From the NCBI GenBank assembly GCA_943331005.2, contig CALQJX020000004.1, positions 62,001-126,000 of the forward strand: a stretch of DNA of 64,000 nt, given 5' to 3'. The notes under the pieces are model-generated. The model made no database searches. It had not been told where the DNA came from and saw only the letters and a list, made by a program, of their open reading frames with translations. This DNA is from Bordetella parapertussis. Lineage in GTDB: Bacteria; Bacteroidota; Bacteroidia; Chitinophagales; Chitinophagaceae. Positions 9,313 to 18,082 of this stretch are shown here, in pieces. Made by a program: the position numbers and the translations under genes. How positions within the stretch are numbered: the stretch's first letter is position 1; each line of letters starts with the position of its first letter.

Positions 9313-9335
9313 TTATAAAATACTATTCATTACAG

Positions 9336-9362
9336 AGCCGGCTGCTACAGCCGGCTTTTTTG
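9336..9362 (+). terminator. Intrinsic terminator after etfA
   Basis: Nine-base-pair perfect hairpin AGCCGGCTG / CAGCCGGCT with a CTA loop, followed by a run of T. Confidence 0.85.
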
Positions 9363-9434
9363 TGTCCGTTTGTTAGGAATAGCTTAAAGCGTATTCTTTG
9401 TCGTGTAGCTCCTTTGTGGTTAACAGGTAATGCT

Positions 9435-9442
9435 TATCTTTG
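9435..9442 (+). promoter_or_regulatory. -7 box for EGF-like lipoprotein
   Basis: TATCTTTG, 37 bases before ATG 9480. It decides the start of the next gene: the open frame extends back to 9360 but would begin upstream of this promoter. Confidence 0.6.
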
Positions 9443-9479
9443 GCATATCGTATTACGGATATTTGATACGTTCAATCTT

Positions 9480-10013
9480 ATGAGACCGATAAAGCAGATA
9501 GCACTTGCCGCCATAGTTACATTGGGTACTTTCAGCGCACTGGTATACAGTTCGTGCTCTAAAGATGAGTGCGGGGCGGTAACATGCCTCAACCATGGCA
9601 CTTGCTTGGGTGGTATCTGCAAATGCCCTTCCGGGGCAGATGGTGCCAACTGCGAAATTGTGTACCGTAAAATGTATGCCGGAGTTTTTAAAGGTGTTCC
9701 GCCGGATGACCCTACCTCTGATACTACCAACTCACTCATTTTTACTTCTAATGACGATGATACGGCCAATTACAATACGATGGATGTAACCTGGGTGGAT
9801 ACTGCTGCAAATACGGTGGTAACTATGCCGCTTGAGTTGAGCAGTAATTTCAGAGGAGGTTCTAATTTCGCTATTACACCCACTACACAAAATTCTATAT
9901 TGTACACCGGCAATGGTTTCCTCAATAATGGCACAGTTACCATGCAATTGAAACGCAGGTATACCAACGGGTCATACGATGTTGTTAATTTTAGTAATTA
10001 CATAAAGCAGTAA
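9480..10013 (+). CDS. EGF-like domain lipoprotein
   Basis: 177 aa from ATG 9480. The hydrophobic signal IALAAIVTLGTFSALV ends in lipobox YSSC, then comes a compact EGF-like module with six Cys (DECGAVTC, NHGTCLGGIC, CPSGADGANC), then about 110 residues of beta-rich sequence without Cys. Predicted to be anchored in the outer membrane or periplasm. It is a paralogue in layout of the protein at 16783-17370; both keep the EGF module directly after the lipid anchor. Role unknown. Confidence 0.75.
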   Translation: MRPIKQIALAAIVTLGTFSALVYSSCSKDECGAVTCLNHGTCLGGICKCPSGADGANCEIVYRKMYAGVFKGVPPDDPTSDTTNSLIFTSNDDDTANYNTMDVTWVDTAANTVVTMPLELSSNFRGGSNFAITPTTQNSILYTGNGFLNNGTVTMQLKRRYTNGSYDVVNFSNYIKQ

Positions 10014-10045
10014 TTATCTTCATTAAATAGCTCATTTTTCAGATA

Positions 10046-10456
10046 ATGTCATTTTCTACAGATAAAGCACCCAAGCCGGTAGGCCTTTACCCTCACGCAA
10101 AAAGAGTAGGCAACCTTTTGTTTCTTTCAGGCGTAGGTCCACGCAAAGCAGGTACCGATGAAATACCCAGACTCACTACCGACAAACATGGCAACTTCAT
10201 AGAATTTGATTTTGCAGCGCAGTGCCGCAGTGTCTTCGATAATGTGCGTGTGATACTGGAAGAAAGCGGCAGCAGCTGGGACAAACTGGTTGATGTTACC
10301 GTTTTTCTGGTAGATATGAAACGCGACTTTCAGACGTACAATAAGATCTACGCTGAATATTTCAAAGACAATCAGCCTTGTCGCACCACAGTAGGCATTG
10401 ATGCACTTCCAACTGCCATTGCAATAGAACTCAAATGCATTGCTGTTATCGATTGA
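10046..10456 (+). CDS. Rid-family (YjgF/YER057c) enamine/imine deaminase
   Basis: 136 aa, standard family length. Conserved residues: LFLSGVGPR, R113 in PCRTTVGIDALP (catalytic Arg of active Rid proteins) and E128 in IAIELKCIA. The longer middle segment with DKHGNFIEFD resembles the 2-aminomuconate deaminase subgroup more than RidA itself, so it may act in tryptophan/kynurenine breakdown; that is inference. 32 bases after the EGF-like lipoprotein gene, possibly cotranscribed. Confidence 0.85.
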   Translation: MSFSTDKAPKPVGLYPHAKRVGNLLFLSGVGPRKAGTDEIPRLTTDKHGNFIEFDFAAQCRSVFDNVRVILEESGSSWDKLVDVTVFLVDMKRDFQTYNKIYAEYFKDNQPCRTTVGIDALPTAIAIELKCIAVID

Positions 10457-10606
10457 TCCGTCTGATTCGGAATCAAACAGAATTGTGGCTAACAGCCTTT
10501 CAATACTGTTAAAATGTCCTGAGGAGCTGATTCTGGTTGCCTTTTTCTAGTACCGTTTGTAGTAATTTCGCAGCGCAAAGTTTTTACATTGCTTAATTAT
10601 TAATAT

Positions 10607-13522
10607 ATGGTTAATTTTTATTCTCCTTCCAGGTTCAAAACTGCATTAAAGGCAGCATTATGTTTTGTGATGCTGGGTGGTGCTGCAGCTGCACAAACCG
10701 TTCTGTTGAACGAAGATTTTAGTACCGCTACGGGCACTACGCCACCTTCAGGCTGGGCTAACAACACAATTTCCGGCGCTTCATATGATGTATGGAGATT
10801 CAATAATCCGGGTGGTCGTACAGCGAATTCCCCTATGTCTGCTCCATTCGGTATTTTCGATAGCGACAACAACTCAAATGATGGTATTGCTGAAAATGCA
10901 GCTTTAGAGTCTGCTGCATTCAGTAGTTTAGGCTATGGTCATATTGTTGTTAGCTGGGATCAGTATTACAGGCATTTGGCGCCAAGCTCTGGCAATCTGG
11001 AAGTGTGGGGTGGTTCAACATGGATCAGTGTATATTCTGTTACATCTACTACTTCCAATCCTAATCATCAGAATATTGATATCTCTGCATACGCTGCAAA
11101 CAGAACTGGTGTAAAAGTGCGTTTCCGTTACTCCGGCAACTGGTCATGGTGGTGGATCATTGACAATATTTCTATCACAGGGAACAAAATACCTCAATTT
11201 ACAGCTGGGAGTACACAATCGCTTTCTGTTTGTCAGGATGTTGGTCCTAGGTCTATAAATAGTTTACTTACAATTATAGACAGTGATACAAGTCAGGCTG
11301 AAACCTGGAGCGAGGGAATAGCACCTGCACATGGCACGCTAGTTGCAAATCATACAGCTACCTCTACCGGCATTCCAATTACTCCATCAGGGCTCAGTTA
11401 TGCTCCTTCTGCCGGATATGTAGGACTAGATTCGTTTACAGTTACTATTACTGACGCTGCAGGAGATATAGATACAACAAAGATAATTGTTACTGTCAAT
11501 CCGCTTCCTGTTGCTGGTGTAGGTACACCAGCCGTTTGTGTGGGCGATGTTACGGTGCTTACTACTTCTTCTACCGGCGGCTCATGGGTGAGCAGCAATA
11601 TTTCTATCGCTACGGTGCATGCTTCAACAGGCATCATTACAGGTATTGCAGCAGGTACTGCAGATATTATTTATGTCCTGCCTACTACCTGTAGCGCGGC
11701 TACTACTATTACGGTAAATCCGCTTCCGGCAACTATTACAGGTACTATGGCTTTCTGCGAGGGTAGTACTTCGCCTATGTCTACTGCCAGCACAGGTGGT
11801 ATGTGGGCCAGCTCAAACTATGCTATAGCTGCTATTGGTACAGATGGTGTAATAACAGGTGTTGCCAGCGGCACAGCTATTATTACTTATCGTTTGCTCA
11901 CAGGCTGTATTGCTGCAACTGCTGTCACAGTAAATTCGCTTCCTGCCACTATTACAGGTGCATCATCTGTGTGTGAGGCAGCAACAACTACACTCAGCAG
12001 TGCTACATTTGCCGGCTCATGGACAAGCAGCAATATAGCCAGGGCTACAGTAGGCACATCAACAGGTGTTGTTACTGGCGTTGCTCAGGGCAGCGTCACA
12101 TTAACTTATTCTTTGTCTACCGGTTGTTTGCGTACACATACACTCACTGTAAATCCTTTGCCGCTTGTTTATAATGTTACCGGTGGTGGCAGCTATTGTG
12201 AGGGTGGCGCAGGAACTTCTGTTTCGTTAAATAACGCTGAGGTTGGTTACACGTACAACCTCTACAATGGATCTTCACTTATGGCTACACATGTAAGTAC
12301 AGGTGGCGCCTTCAGTTTTGGATCTATGACTATGGCCGGCACATATACTGCTACTGCAACAACATTGCCTGGCTGTATGAAGGATATGAGTAGCAGCGCT
12401 ACTGTTGTTATTACGCCAACGGTCGCAGTAACTGTAAGCCTCGGTACTACTCCTGCAGATACAGTATGTGCAGGCACACTCAATACATTTACGGCTACTC
12501 CGGTAAACGGTGGTACTACTCCTGCATATGCATGGACGGTGAACGGCACTGCCGTATCTGCAACTACAGATACCTTTATGTACACTCCTGCCAACGGCGA
12601 TGTGATTGCTGTAACTATGACTAGCAGCGCTGTTTGTCCTTCTCCAGCATCAGTTTCAGCAGCACACACAATGGTTGTTGTCTCCAACGAAACTCCGGTT
12701 GCTACAGTTAGTGCATTCCTTGGTTCATTGCCGCTCTCTGCTACAGATTCTATCTGTCAGGGTTCTACGGTCAATTATCAGGCAAGCAATCTCTTCGGCG
12801 GTTCTGCTCCGGCATATACATGGTACAGGAATGGTGTTGCTACAGGTGTTACCGGTGCATCATATACCTACATTCCTGTTCTGGGAGATTCTATCTCTGT
12901 AAAGCTCAACAGTAACTATCGTTGCCCGATCACAAACAATGTATCGAGCGCTAAGTTCGGCCTGAGGATAGATTCAGTTTATCTGCCTATACTGCTGCTC
13001 AGCACCAATACAGGTCTTAGTATTTCTGCCGGTACTTCTGTAACCTTCACAGGTACAGTAGTAAATGGTGGTCCTGTACTTACCTACCAGTGGTACAAGA
13101 ACGCTACTATGTTGCCTGCTGCTACAAACAATGTGTACACTACCAGCGCTCTTTCAAACGGAGATTCTATAAGCTGCTGGGTTACCAGCATAGGCAATTG
13201 TGCATGGTATTCATTCAATGCTGTGAAGGTGAAAGTAGCTAACGATGTTCAGGTGCTGGCTACAGAACCTGTTATTGCCATGATGCCCAACCCTAATAGC
13301 GGCGAGTTCCAGGTGAACGGTACTGTTGAAGCCGGTACAGATGTAGTACTTCAGGTTACAGATGTGCTGGGTCAGATAGTTTATATACGCACAGTAGCTG
13401 CATCCAACGGTACACTCAATGAAAGTGTAAGCCTCAGCAAGTCGCTGGCAAATGGCATGTACATGCTTAATGTATATTCCGGTGCCGAACGCAAGACGTT
13501 CCGTTTCATGCTGAAGCAGTAA
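10607..13522 (+). CDS. Large secreted BIG2/PKD-like repeat protein with T9SS sorting domain
   Basis: 971 aa. The signal peptide (about 10-32) ends AAAAQ. Residues about 35-190 form a choice-of-anchor-like beta-sandwich (FSTATGTTPPSGW, SWDQYYRHLAP, WWWIIDNISITG). There follow several BIG2-type repeats (GGSWVSSNISIATV...TGIITGIAAGTADI) and Ig-like repeats with internal Cys. The C-terminal 80 residues are a type A T9SS sorting domain (MMPNPNSGEFQVNG, DVLGQ, LANGMYMLNVYSG, KTFRFMLKQ). Surface or secreted adhesin-like protein; ligand unknown. Partner in type to 31976-33898. Confidence 0.85.
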   Translation: MVNFYSPSRFKTALKAALCFVMLGGAAAAQTVLLNEDFSTATGTTPPSGWANNTISGASYDVWRFNNPGGRTANSPMSAPFGIFDSDNNSNDGIAENAALESAAFSSLGYGHIVVSWDQYYRHLAPSSGNLEVWGGSTWISVYSVTSTTSNPNHQNIDISAYAANRTGVKVRFRYSGNWSWWWIIDNISITGNKIPQFTAGSTQSLSVCQDVGPRSINSLLTIIDSDTSQAETWSEGIAPAHGTLVANHTATSTGIPITPSGLSYAPSAGYVGLDSFTVTITDAAGDIDTTKIIVTVNPLPVAGVGTPAVCVGDVTVLTTSSTGGSWVSSNISIATVHASTGIITGIAAGTADIIYVLPTTCSAATTITVNPLPATITGTMAFCEGSTSPMSTASTGGMWASSNYAIAAIGTDGVITGVASGTAIITYRLLTGCIAATAVTVNSLPATITGASSVCEAATTTLSSATFAGSWTSSNIARATVGTSTGVVTGVAQGSVTLTYSLSTGCLRTHTLTVNPLPLVYNVTGGGSYCEGGAGTSVSLNNAEVGYTYNLYNGSSLMATHVSTGGAFSFGSMTMAGTYTATATTLPGCMKDMSSSATVVITPTVAVTVSLGTTPADTVCAGTLNTFTATPVNGGTTPAYAWTVNGTAVSATTDTFMYTPANGDVIAVTMTSSAVCPSPASVSAAHTMVVVSNETPVATVSAFLGSLPLSATDSICQGSTVNYQASNLFGGSAPAYTWYRNGVATGVTGASYTYIPVLGDSISVKLNSNYRCPITNNVSSAKFGLRIDSVYLPILLLSTNTGLSISAGTSVTFTGTVVNGGPVLTYQWYKNATMLPAATNNVYTTSALSNGDSISCWVTSIGNCAWYSFNAVKVKVANDVQVLATEPVIAMMPNPNSGEFQVNGTVEAGTDVVLQVTDVLGQIVYIRTVAASNGTLNESVSLSKSLANGMYMLNVYSGAERKTFRFMLKQ

Positions 13523-13546
13523 TTACGCTAATGGTATTCAATACAG

Positions 13547-13573
13547 AAAGGAGGGCTTAGGCGCTCCTTTTTT
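13547..13573 (+). terminator. Intrinsic terminator after T9SS protein
   Basis: Inverted repeat AAAGGAG / CTCCTTT (13547-13553 and 13564-13570) with a short loop followed by T residues. Confidence 0.65.
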
Positions 13574-13724
13574 ATTGTCCGCATTTGGAATATTTCTTGC
13601 TTTTGAGAAGAAAAACTATAAAAATGTTTATGCAATGAGTGTTCTTAAATAACGATGCATAAATTTCCTTTTTTCAGATAAAACACTTATTTTTCAAAAT
13701 ATTAATAAAGATTTCCAACATTTT

Positions 13725-14837
13725 ATGATAGTAGGTGTATTGAAAGAACAAGCCCCGGAAACGCGCGTATCTCTCGTTCCGGAAGTAGTGTCTGCCCTGG
13801 TAAAAATGAATGTGACCGTATGGATAGAAGATGGTGCCGGAGTGGCAGCATTTTTCAACAATGATGCGTACACAGCCGTTGGTGCAGCTATCAAAAGCGC
13901 TGCAGATATTAATGCGCAGGCCGATATGGTGCTGTCCATCCAGATAGCCAATGCCGGCAACGCCAAACCCGGAGCCATAATCATGGGTGTCTATCAGCCA
14001 TTGTTCAACTTTAAGCTCATGCAGCAGTGGGCAGAGAAGAATTACACTGTTTTCAGTCTCGATACCATTCCGCGTACCACCCGTGCGCAGAGTATGGACG
14101 TGCTGAGCTCTCAGGCCAATATTGCTGGTTATAAGGCGGTGTTGCTGGCAGCGTTCCAGTATTGCCGCTACTTCCCCATGTTCATGACCGCTGCAGGTAG
14201 TATACCTCCCGCCAAGGTGCTCATACTGGGTGCCGGTGTGGCTGGTTTGCAGGCTGTGGCTACTGCCAGAAGGCTGGGTGCGGTGGTGGAGGTGTTCGAT
14301 ACCCGCCCTGCTGTAAAAGAAGAAGTAATGAGCCTTGGTGCTAAGTTTGTGGAAGTAGAAGGTGCTGCAGACGCATCTAAGGCTGGTGGCTATGCGGTAG
14401 AGCAAAGCGAGGAGTTCCAGAAACGCCAGCGCGATAAGATTCACGAGCATGCCCGCAAATCAGATATTATTATCTCTACTGCTCAGATACCTGGCCGAAA
14501 GGCGCCTATCCTCATCACCCGTCAGATGATAGAAGATATGCGTGCCGGTTCTGTGATCATAGATCTGGCCTCTGTAACAGGTGGCAATACAGATCTTACT
14601 GAAGATAATAAGACCATTATGCACAATGGAGTAGCCATTATAGGCAACTCTGCCCTGGCCGCAACAGCATCTTCGGATGCCAGCAAGGTATACAGCAAGA
14701 ATGTGCTCAATTTCTCCAAGCTTATCATTGACAAAGATGGCAATGTGAACCTCAACTTTGAAGATGATATTGTAAAGGGTACTGCTATAATCAATGGCGG
14801 TAAAATAGTCAACGAAAGGGTACAGGCACTCAGCTGA
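13725..14837 (+). CDS. pntAa: NAD(P) transhydrogenase alpha subunit, NAD-binding part (PntAa)
   Basis: 370 aa soluble domain I. Starts MIVGVLKEQAPETRVSLVPE, like alanine dehydrogenase/PntA. The NAD-binding Rossmann loop VLILGAGVAGLQAVATARRLGA is followed by FDTRPAVKEEVMSLGAKF; later KSDIIISTAQIPGRKAP and IIDLASVTGGN. With pntAb and pntB it forms the proton-driven enzyme that makes NADPH from NADH. The three-polypeptide split is the usual form outside Enterobacteria. Followed after 45 bases by pntAb. Confidence 0.93.
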   Translation: MIVGVLKEQAPETRVSLVPEVVSALVKMNVTVWIEDGAGVAAFFNNDAYTAVGAAIKSAADINAQADMVLSIQIANAGNAKPGAIIMGVYQPLFNFKLMQQWAEKNYTVFSLDTIPRTTRAQSMDVLSSQANIAGYKAVLLAAFQYCRYFPMFMTAAGSIPPAKVLILGAGVAGLQAVATARRLGAVVEVFDTRPAVKEEVMSLGAKFVEVEGAADASKAGGYAVEQSEEFQKRQRDKIHEHARKSDIIISTAQIPGRKAPILITRQMIEDMRAGSVIIDLASVTGGNTDLTEDNKTIMHNGVAIIGNSALAATASSDASKVYSKNVLNFSKLIIDKDGNVNLNFEDDIVKGTAIINGGKIVNERVQALS

Positions 14838-14882
14838 TACTTTCCTAACCAAGCTTTTTCTAACTAATTTATACTAAATAAA

Positions 14883-15203
14883 ATGGATGCATTGATCAGT
14901 TTGTTTACCGATGCGGCTACCTACAGGCTCATCACAATAGTTATCTTATCCATATTTCTGGGTATTGAAGTCATTTCCCGTGTGCCATCAGTGTTGCATA
15001 CACCACTGATGAGCGGTGCCAATGCCATACATGGGGTGGTAATAATTGGTGCTATCATAGTCATGGGGCAGGCTCGTCCAGATGATTATGTGGCACTGAC
15101 ACTTGGTTTCCTGGCAGTAATACTCGGAACACTGAACGTGGTTGGTGGTTTTGTGGTTACTGACAGAATGCTGGAAATGTTCAGCAAGAAGAAAAAGAAA
15201 TAG
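14883..15203 (+). CDS. pntAb: NAD(P) transhydrogenase alpha subunit, membrane part (PntAb)
   Basis: 106 aa with three transmembrane segments, including LITIVILSIFLGIEVISRVP, GANAIHGVVIIGAIIVMG and LGFLAVILGTLNVVGGFVV. The VP...LHTPLMSGANAIHG block is the diagnostic PntAb signature. Ends in a poly-Lys tail (KKKKK). Forms the proton channel with PntB. Confidence 0.93.
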   Translation: MDALISLFTDAATYRLITIVILSIFLGIEVISRVPSVLHTPLMSGANAIHGVVIIGAIIVMGQARPDDYVALTLGFLAVILGTLNVVGGFVVTDRMLEMFSKKKKK

Positions 15204-15272
15204 ATAGCACAAGGCAGTATAGGTATAAATGATCTTACTTAATAAATACTCTGTTTTAAATATAGCATACTC

Positions 15273-16682
15273 ATGGAAAGCATGATTCTCCAGTTAAGTT
15301 ATCTGATAGGTTCTATAACATTCATAATGGGCCTTAAAATGCTGTCTCATCCCGATACGGCAAGAAAAGGCAATCTGCTGGCTGCCGCGGGCATGACCAT
15401 TGCCATATTTGTCACAATATTCCATTTTACATACAAAGAACCGGGCACCGGCGAAGTAAAACATCTGGGTAACTATATGTGGATCTTCGGTGGCTTGCTG
15501 TTGGGTACAGTAGTGGGTACACTCGCCGCCAAAAAAGTACAGATGACCGCTATGCCCGAGATGGTGAGTCTCTTTAATGGTATGGGTGGTGCCTGTGCCA
15601 TGCTCATATCGCTGGTAGAATATGCCAAACCCGAAGAAAAGTCTACCGGCATGCTGGTGGTTATTGCGCTGGGTATGATGATCGGTACGGTTTCTTTTGC
15701 AGGTAGTATGATAGCCTGGGGCAAACTGAATGGCAAGATCAAGGATCGCACTATTCCGGGTGGTCAGGTCATCAACTTCATCATTTTCGGTGGGCTCATA
15801 GTGCTCGATTCTATGGTTATTATGGGTCAGTCTGCAGGCAATCCTATGCTGTTCTACGGTATTCTTGCTTTGTCTGCACTGTATGGTATCCTTTTTGTAA
15901 TGCCAATTGGCGGTGCAGATATGCCGGTAGTTATATCCTTGCTCAACTCATTTACAGGTGTAGCAGCAGCATTTGGTGGCTTCCTTTACGACAATCCGGT
16001 AATGCTTACCGGTGGTATATTAGTGGGCTCTGCAGGTACTATACTTACCATACTTATGTGTAAGGCCATGAACCGCTCGCTCAAGAATGTGTTGATCGGT
16101 TCTTTTGGTGCAGCCAAAACAGGCGGTGCAGCTGGCAGCAAAGATCAGGGTGCCTACAAAGAAATATCGCTCAATGATACAGCAACCCTCATGGCATATG
16201 CATCCAAAGTGATGATAATACCCGGTTATGGTCTTGCAGTTGCTCAGGCGCAGCATACCTGTCACGAGCTGGAAAAAGTGCTGAACGAAAAAGGGGTAGA
16301 AGTCTCTTATGGTATTCACCCGGTAGCGGGCCGTATGCCGGGTCATATGAACGTATTATTGGCAGAAGCTGATGTGCCCTACGAAAAGCTGCTGGAAATG
16401 GAAGACGCCAACGACCAGATGGGGGGTACCAACGTGGTACTCATTCTCGGTGCCAACGACGTGGTGAATCCTGCAGCCAAGGAAGATCCTAACAGCCCTA
16501 TATATGGTATGCCTATACTGGAAGTGGAAAAAGCAGACCATGTTATTGTCAACAAACGCAGCATGAAGCCAGGTTATGCAGGTATCGAGAACGAATTATT
16601 CTTCCGTCCTAAATCTTCTATGCTCTTCGGCGATGCCAAGAAAGTGTTGCAGGCTTTGGTTACAGAGTTAAAGCAAATTTAA
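15273..16682 (+). CDS. pntB: NAD(P) transhydrogenase beta subunit
   Basis: 469 aa: an N-terminal membrane half with about eight or nine helices, then the NADP(H)-binding domain III (about 300-469) with IIPGYGLAVAQAQH, YGIHPVAGRMPGHMNVLLAEA, GANDVVNPAA and KRSMKPGYAGIENELF. Its length and motifs match PntB exactly. Third gene of the pnt operon. Confidence 0.95.
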   Translation: MESMILQLSYLIGSITFIMGLKMLSHPDTARKGNLLAAAGMTIAIFVTIFHFTYKEPGTGEVKHLGNYMWIFGGLLLGTVVGTLAAKKVQMTAMPEMVSLFNGMGGACAMLISLVEYAKPEEKSTGMLVVIALGMMIGTVSFAGSMIAWGKLNGKIKDRTIPGGQVINFIIFGGLIVLDSMVIMGQSAGNPMLFYGILALSALYGILFVMPIGGADMPVVISLLNSFTGVAAAFGGFLYDNPVMLTGGILVGSAGTILTILMCKAMNRSLKNVLIGSFGAAKTGGAAGSKDQGAYKEISLNDTATLMAYASKVMIIPGYGLAVAQAQHTCHELEKVLNEKGVEVSYGIHPVAGRMPGHMNVLLAEADVPYEKLLEMEDANDQMGGTNVVLILGANDVVNPAAKEDPNSPIYGMPILEVEKADHVIVNKRSMKPGYAGIENELFFRPKSSMLFGDAKKVLQALVTELKQI

Positions 16683-16782
16683 CAGCCGGGAATATTATTG
16701 ATTTACCAAAAATGTACAGATTATAAGCAACATATGTGCATTCTGTGCTTTTTAAATTGAAAACTTTAACTAAATTTATGCC

Positions 16783-17370
16783 ATGGTAAGTAAGAAAAGT
16801 GGCCTGGTAGCAACAGTATTAGGAATACTATCGATCGTTTTTTCTGCAACGTATATCTCCTCATGTACAAAACCATTGGACGAGAAGCCATGGACATGCA
16901 ATTATGTAGTGTGCACCAATGGTGGCCTTTGCGATAGCGGCAAGTGTGTTTGTCCTGTTGGCTATGAGGGTAAGGATTGCTCTGTTAAGACCGTAAAGAA
17001 ATTTTATGGCTTCTGGAGGTCTCACTTCAAATTTACAGGCAGCGATTCTGCAAATCTGGTAGGTAAAGATTCCTTATTCGATATGGAACTCAAAGCATCT
17101 GCTACAAATACGTCATTCTTCATCTACAGTTTCTTCGGCAACCCCAATTACAGCAATGTATTGTGCATAGTAGATTCGGCGAACACCAACTATTTCAGGA
17201 TAGATACTACTTCAGCGCAGACCATGTATTACGATCACTTCCGTATCCGCGGCGGCTGGGCAGTTTTATACGGTACAGATTCTATTGCCGGCAGCGTGTG
17301 GACCCGAAGTATCAACAGGTCTTTCAACTGGCAGAACGATACTTTTAATTTCTATTTGTTGAAAAAATAG
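16783..17370 (+). CDS. EGF-like domain lipoprotein (second paralogue)
   Basis: 195 aa. Signal segment GLVATVLGILSIVFSATY then lipobox ISSC. An EGF-like six-Cys module follows (TCNYVVCTNGGLC, GKCVC, GYEGKDC), then a beta-rich domain that resembles the tail of the 9480-10013 protein (short strands, Cys-poor). A near-consensus -7 box TAAATTTA ends four bases before the ATG, so the mRNA may be nearly leaderless. Role unknown. Confidence 0.75.
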   Translation: MVSKKSGLVATVLGILSIVFSATYISSCTKPLDEKPWTCNYVVCTNGGLCDSGKCVCPVGYEGKDCSVKTVKKFYGFWRSHFKFTGSDSANLVGKDSLFDMELKASATNTSFFIYSFFGNPNYSNVLCIVDSANTNYFRIDTTSAQTMYYDHFRIRGGWAVLYGTDSIAGSVWTRSINRSFNWQNDTFNFYLLKK

Positions 17371-17483
17371 AAGAGATATACTATCTTCACACTCCCGTTT
17401 AAGCCGATGATAACGGCTCAAAAAAAGTCACGAAAAGTTCTTAAAAATTTTCAAAAATAATTTGCAGAAGTCATTTTTTTATC

Positions 17484-17491
17484 TACTTTTG
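17484..17491 (+). promoter_or_regulatory. -7 box for the tRNA cluster
   Basis: TACTTTTG, an exact TAnnTTTG match, 40 bases upstream of the first tRNA and preceded by a run of seven T. Confidence 0.65.
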
Positions 17492-17530
17492 CAGTCCCTT
17501 AAGTGAACAGGGGAACTAGTTCTTTTATTA

Positions 17531-17603
17531 GCCACTTTAGCTCAGATGGTAGAGCAACTGATTTGTAATCAGTAGGTCGCTGGTTCGATTCCGGCAAGTG
17601 GCT
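17531..17603 (+). tRNA. tRNA-Thr (anticodon TGT)
   Basis: 73 nt cloverleaf: acceptor GCCACTT / AAGTGGC with discriminator T, anticodon loop TTTGTAA on stem CTGA/TCAG, T-loop TTCGATT. CCA is not encoded. First of four tRNAs in the conserved Thr-Tyr-Gly-Thr-tuf order. Confidence 0.95.
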
Positions 17604-17667
17604 CAGCTTTTAAAAACTTGAAGTGATTAAACTCATGCCGTTTAATCACTTTTATGTTTTAGCTTCT

Positions 17668-17751
17668 GGGCACATTCCACAAGCGGCCAACGTGAGCAGA
17701 CTGTAAATCTGCCGTCTTTAGACTTCGGAGGTTCGAATCCTCCTGTGCCCA
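17668..17751 (+). tRNA. tRNA-Tyr (anticodon GTA)
   Basis: 84 nt class II tRNA: acceptor GGGCACA / TGTGCCC with discriminator A, anticodon loop CTGTAAA, long variable arm (CGTCTTTAGACTTCG region), T-loop TTCGAAT. Confidence 0.95.
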
Positions 17752-17801
17752 CTTTAAGTCTGCAGTTGACGGTTCCATACCGTTAACTGTATACTAAATA
17801 A

Positions 17802-17874
17802 GCGGGAGTAGCTCAGTTGGTAGAGCGACAGCCTTCCAAGCTGTAGGTCGCGGGTTCGAGCCTCGTCTCCCGCT
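17802..17874 (+). tRNA. tRNA-Gly (anticodon TCC)
   Basis: 73 nt: acceptor GCGGGAG / CTCCCGC, discriminator T, anticodon loop CTTCCAA on stem ACAGC/GCTGT, T-loop TTCGAGC. Confidence 0.95.
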
Positions 17875-17901
17875 CGCTTTTTTAAGTTCTTCTTTTTTAA
17901 A

Positions 17902-17973
<72 letters not shown>

Positions 17974-18002
17974 CTCCACTTTCATCAGTACAACTCATTC
18001 AC

Positions 18003-18024
18003 AAGCCCCTTTCAGGGCTTTTGT
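18003..18024 (+). terminator. Intrinsic terminator after tRNA cluster
   Basis: Hairpin AAGCCC / GGGCTT with a six-base loop, followed by TTGTTGTTTT. It separates the tRNAs from the membrane-protein gene and tuf. Confidence 0.7.
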
Positions 18025-18082
18025 TGTTTTTAGCCATTCCGTCTTCACTTTCCTTTTATTCCTTTAGTACATTTACGTTTTC

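Noticed and set aside
13674..14450. Long frame opposite pntAa (258 codons)
   Set aside because: It is a shadow of the pntAa coding frame: no start signal and the opposite frame carries all PntAa motifs.
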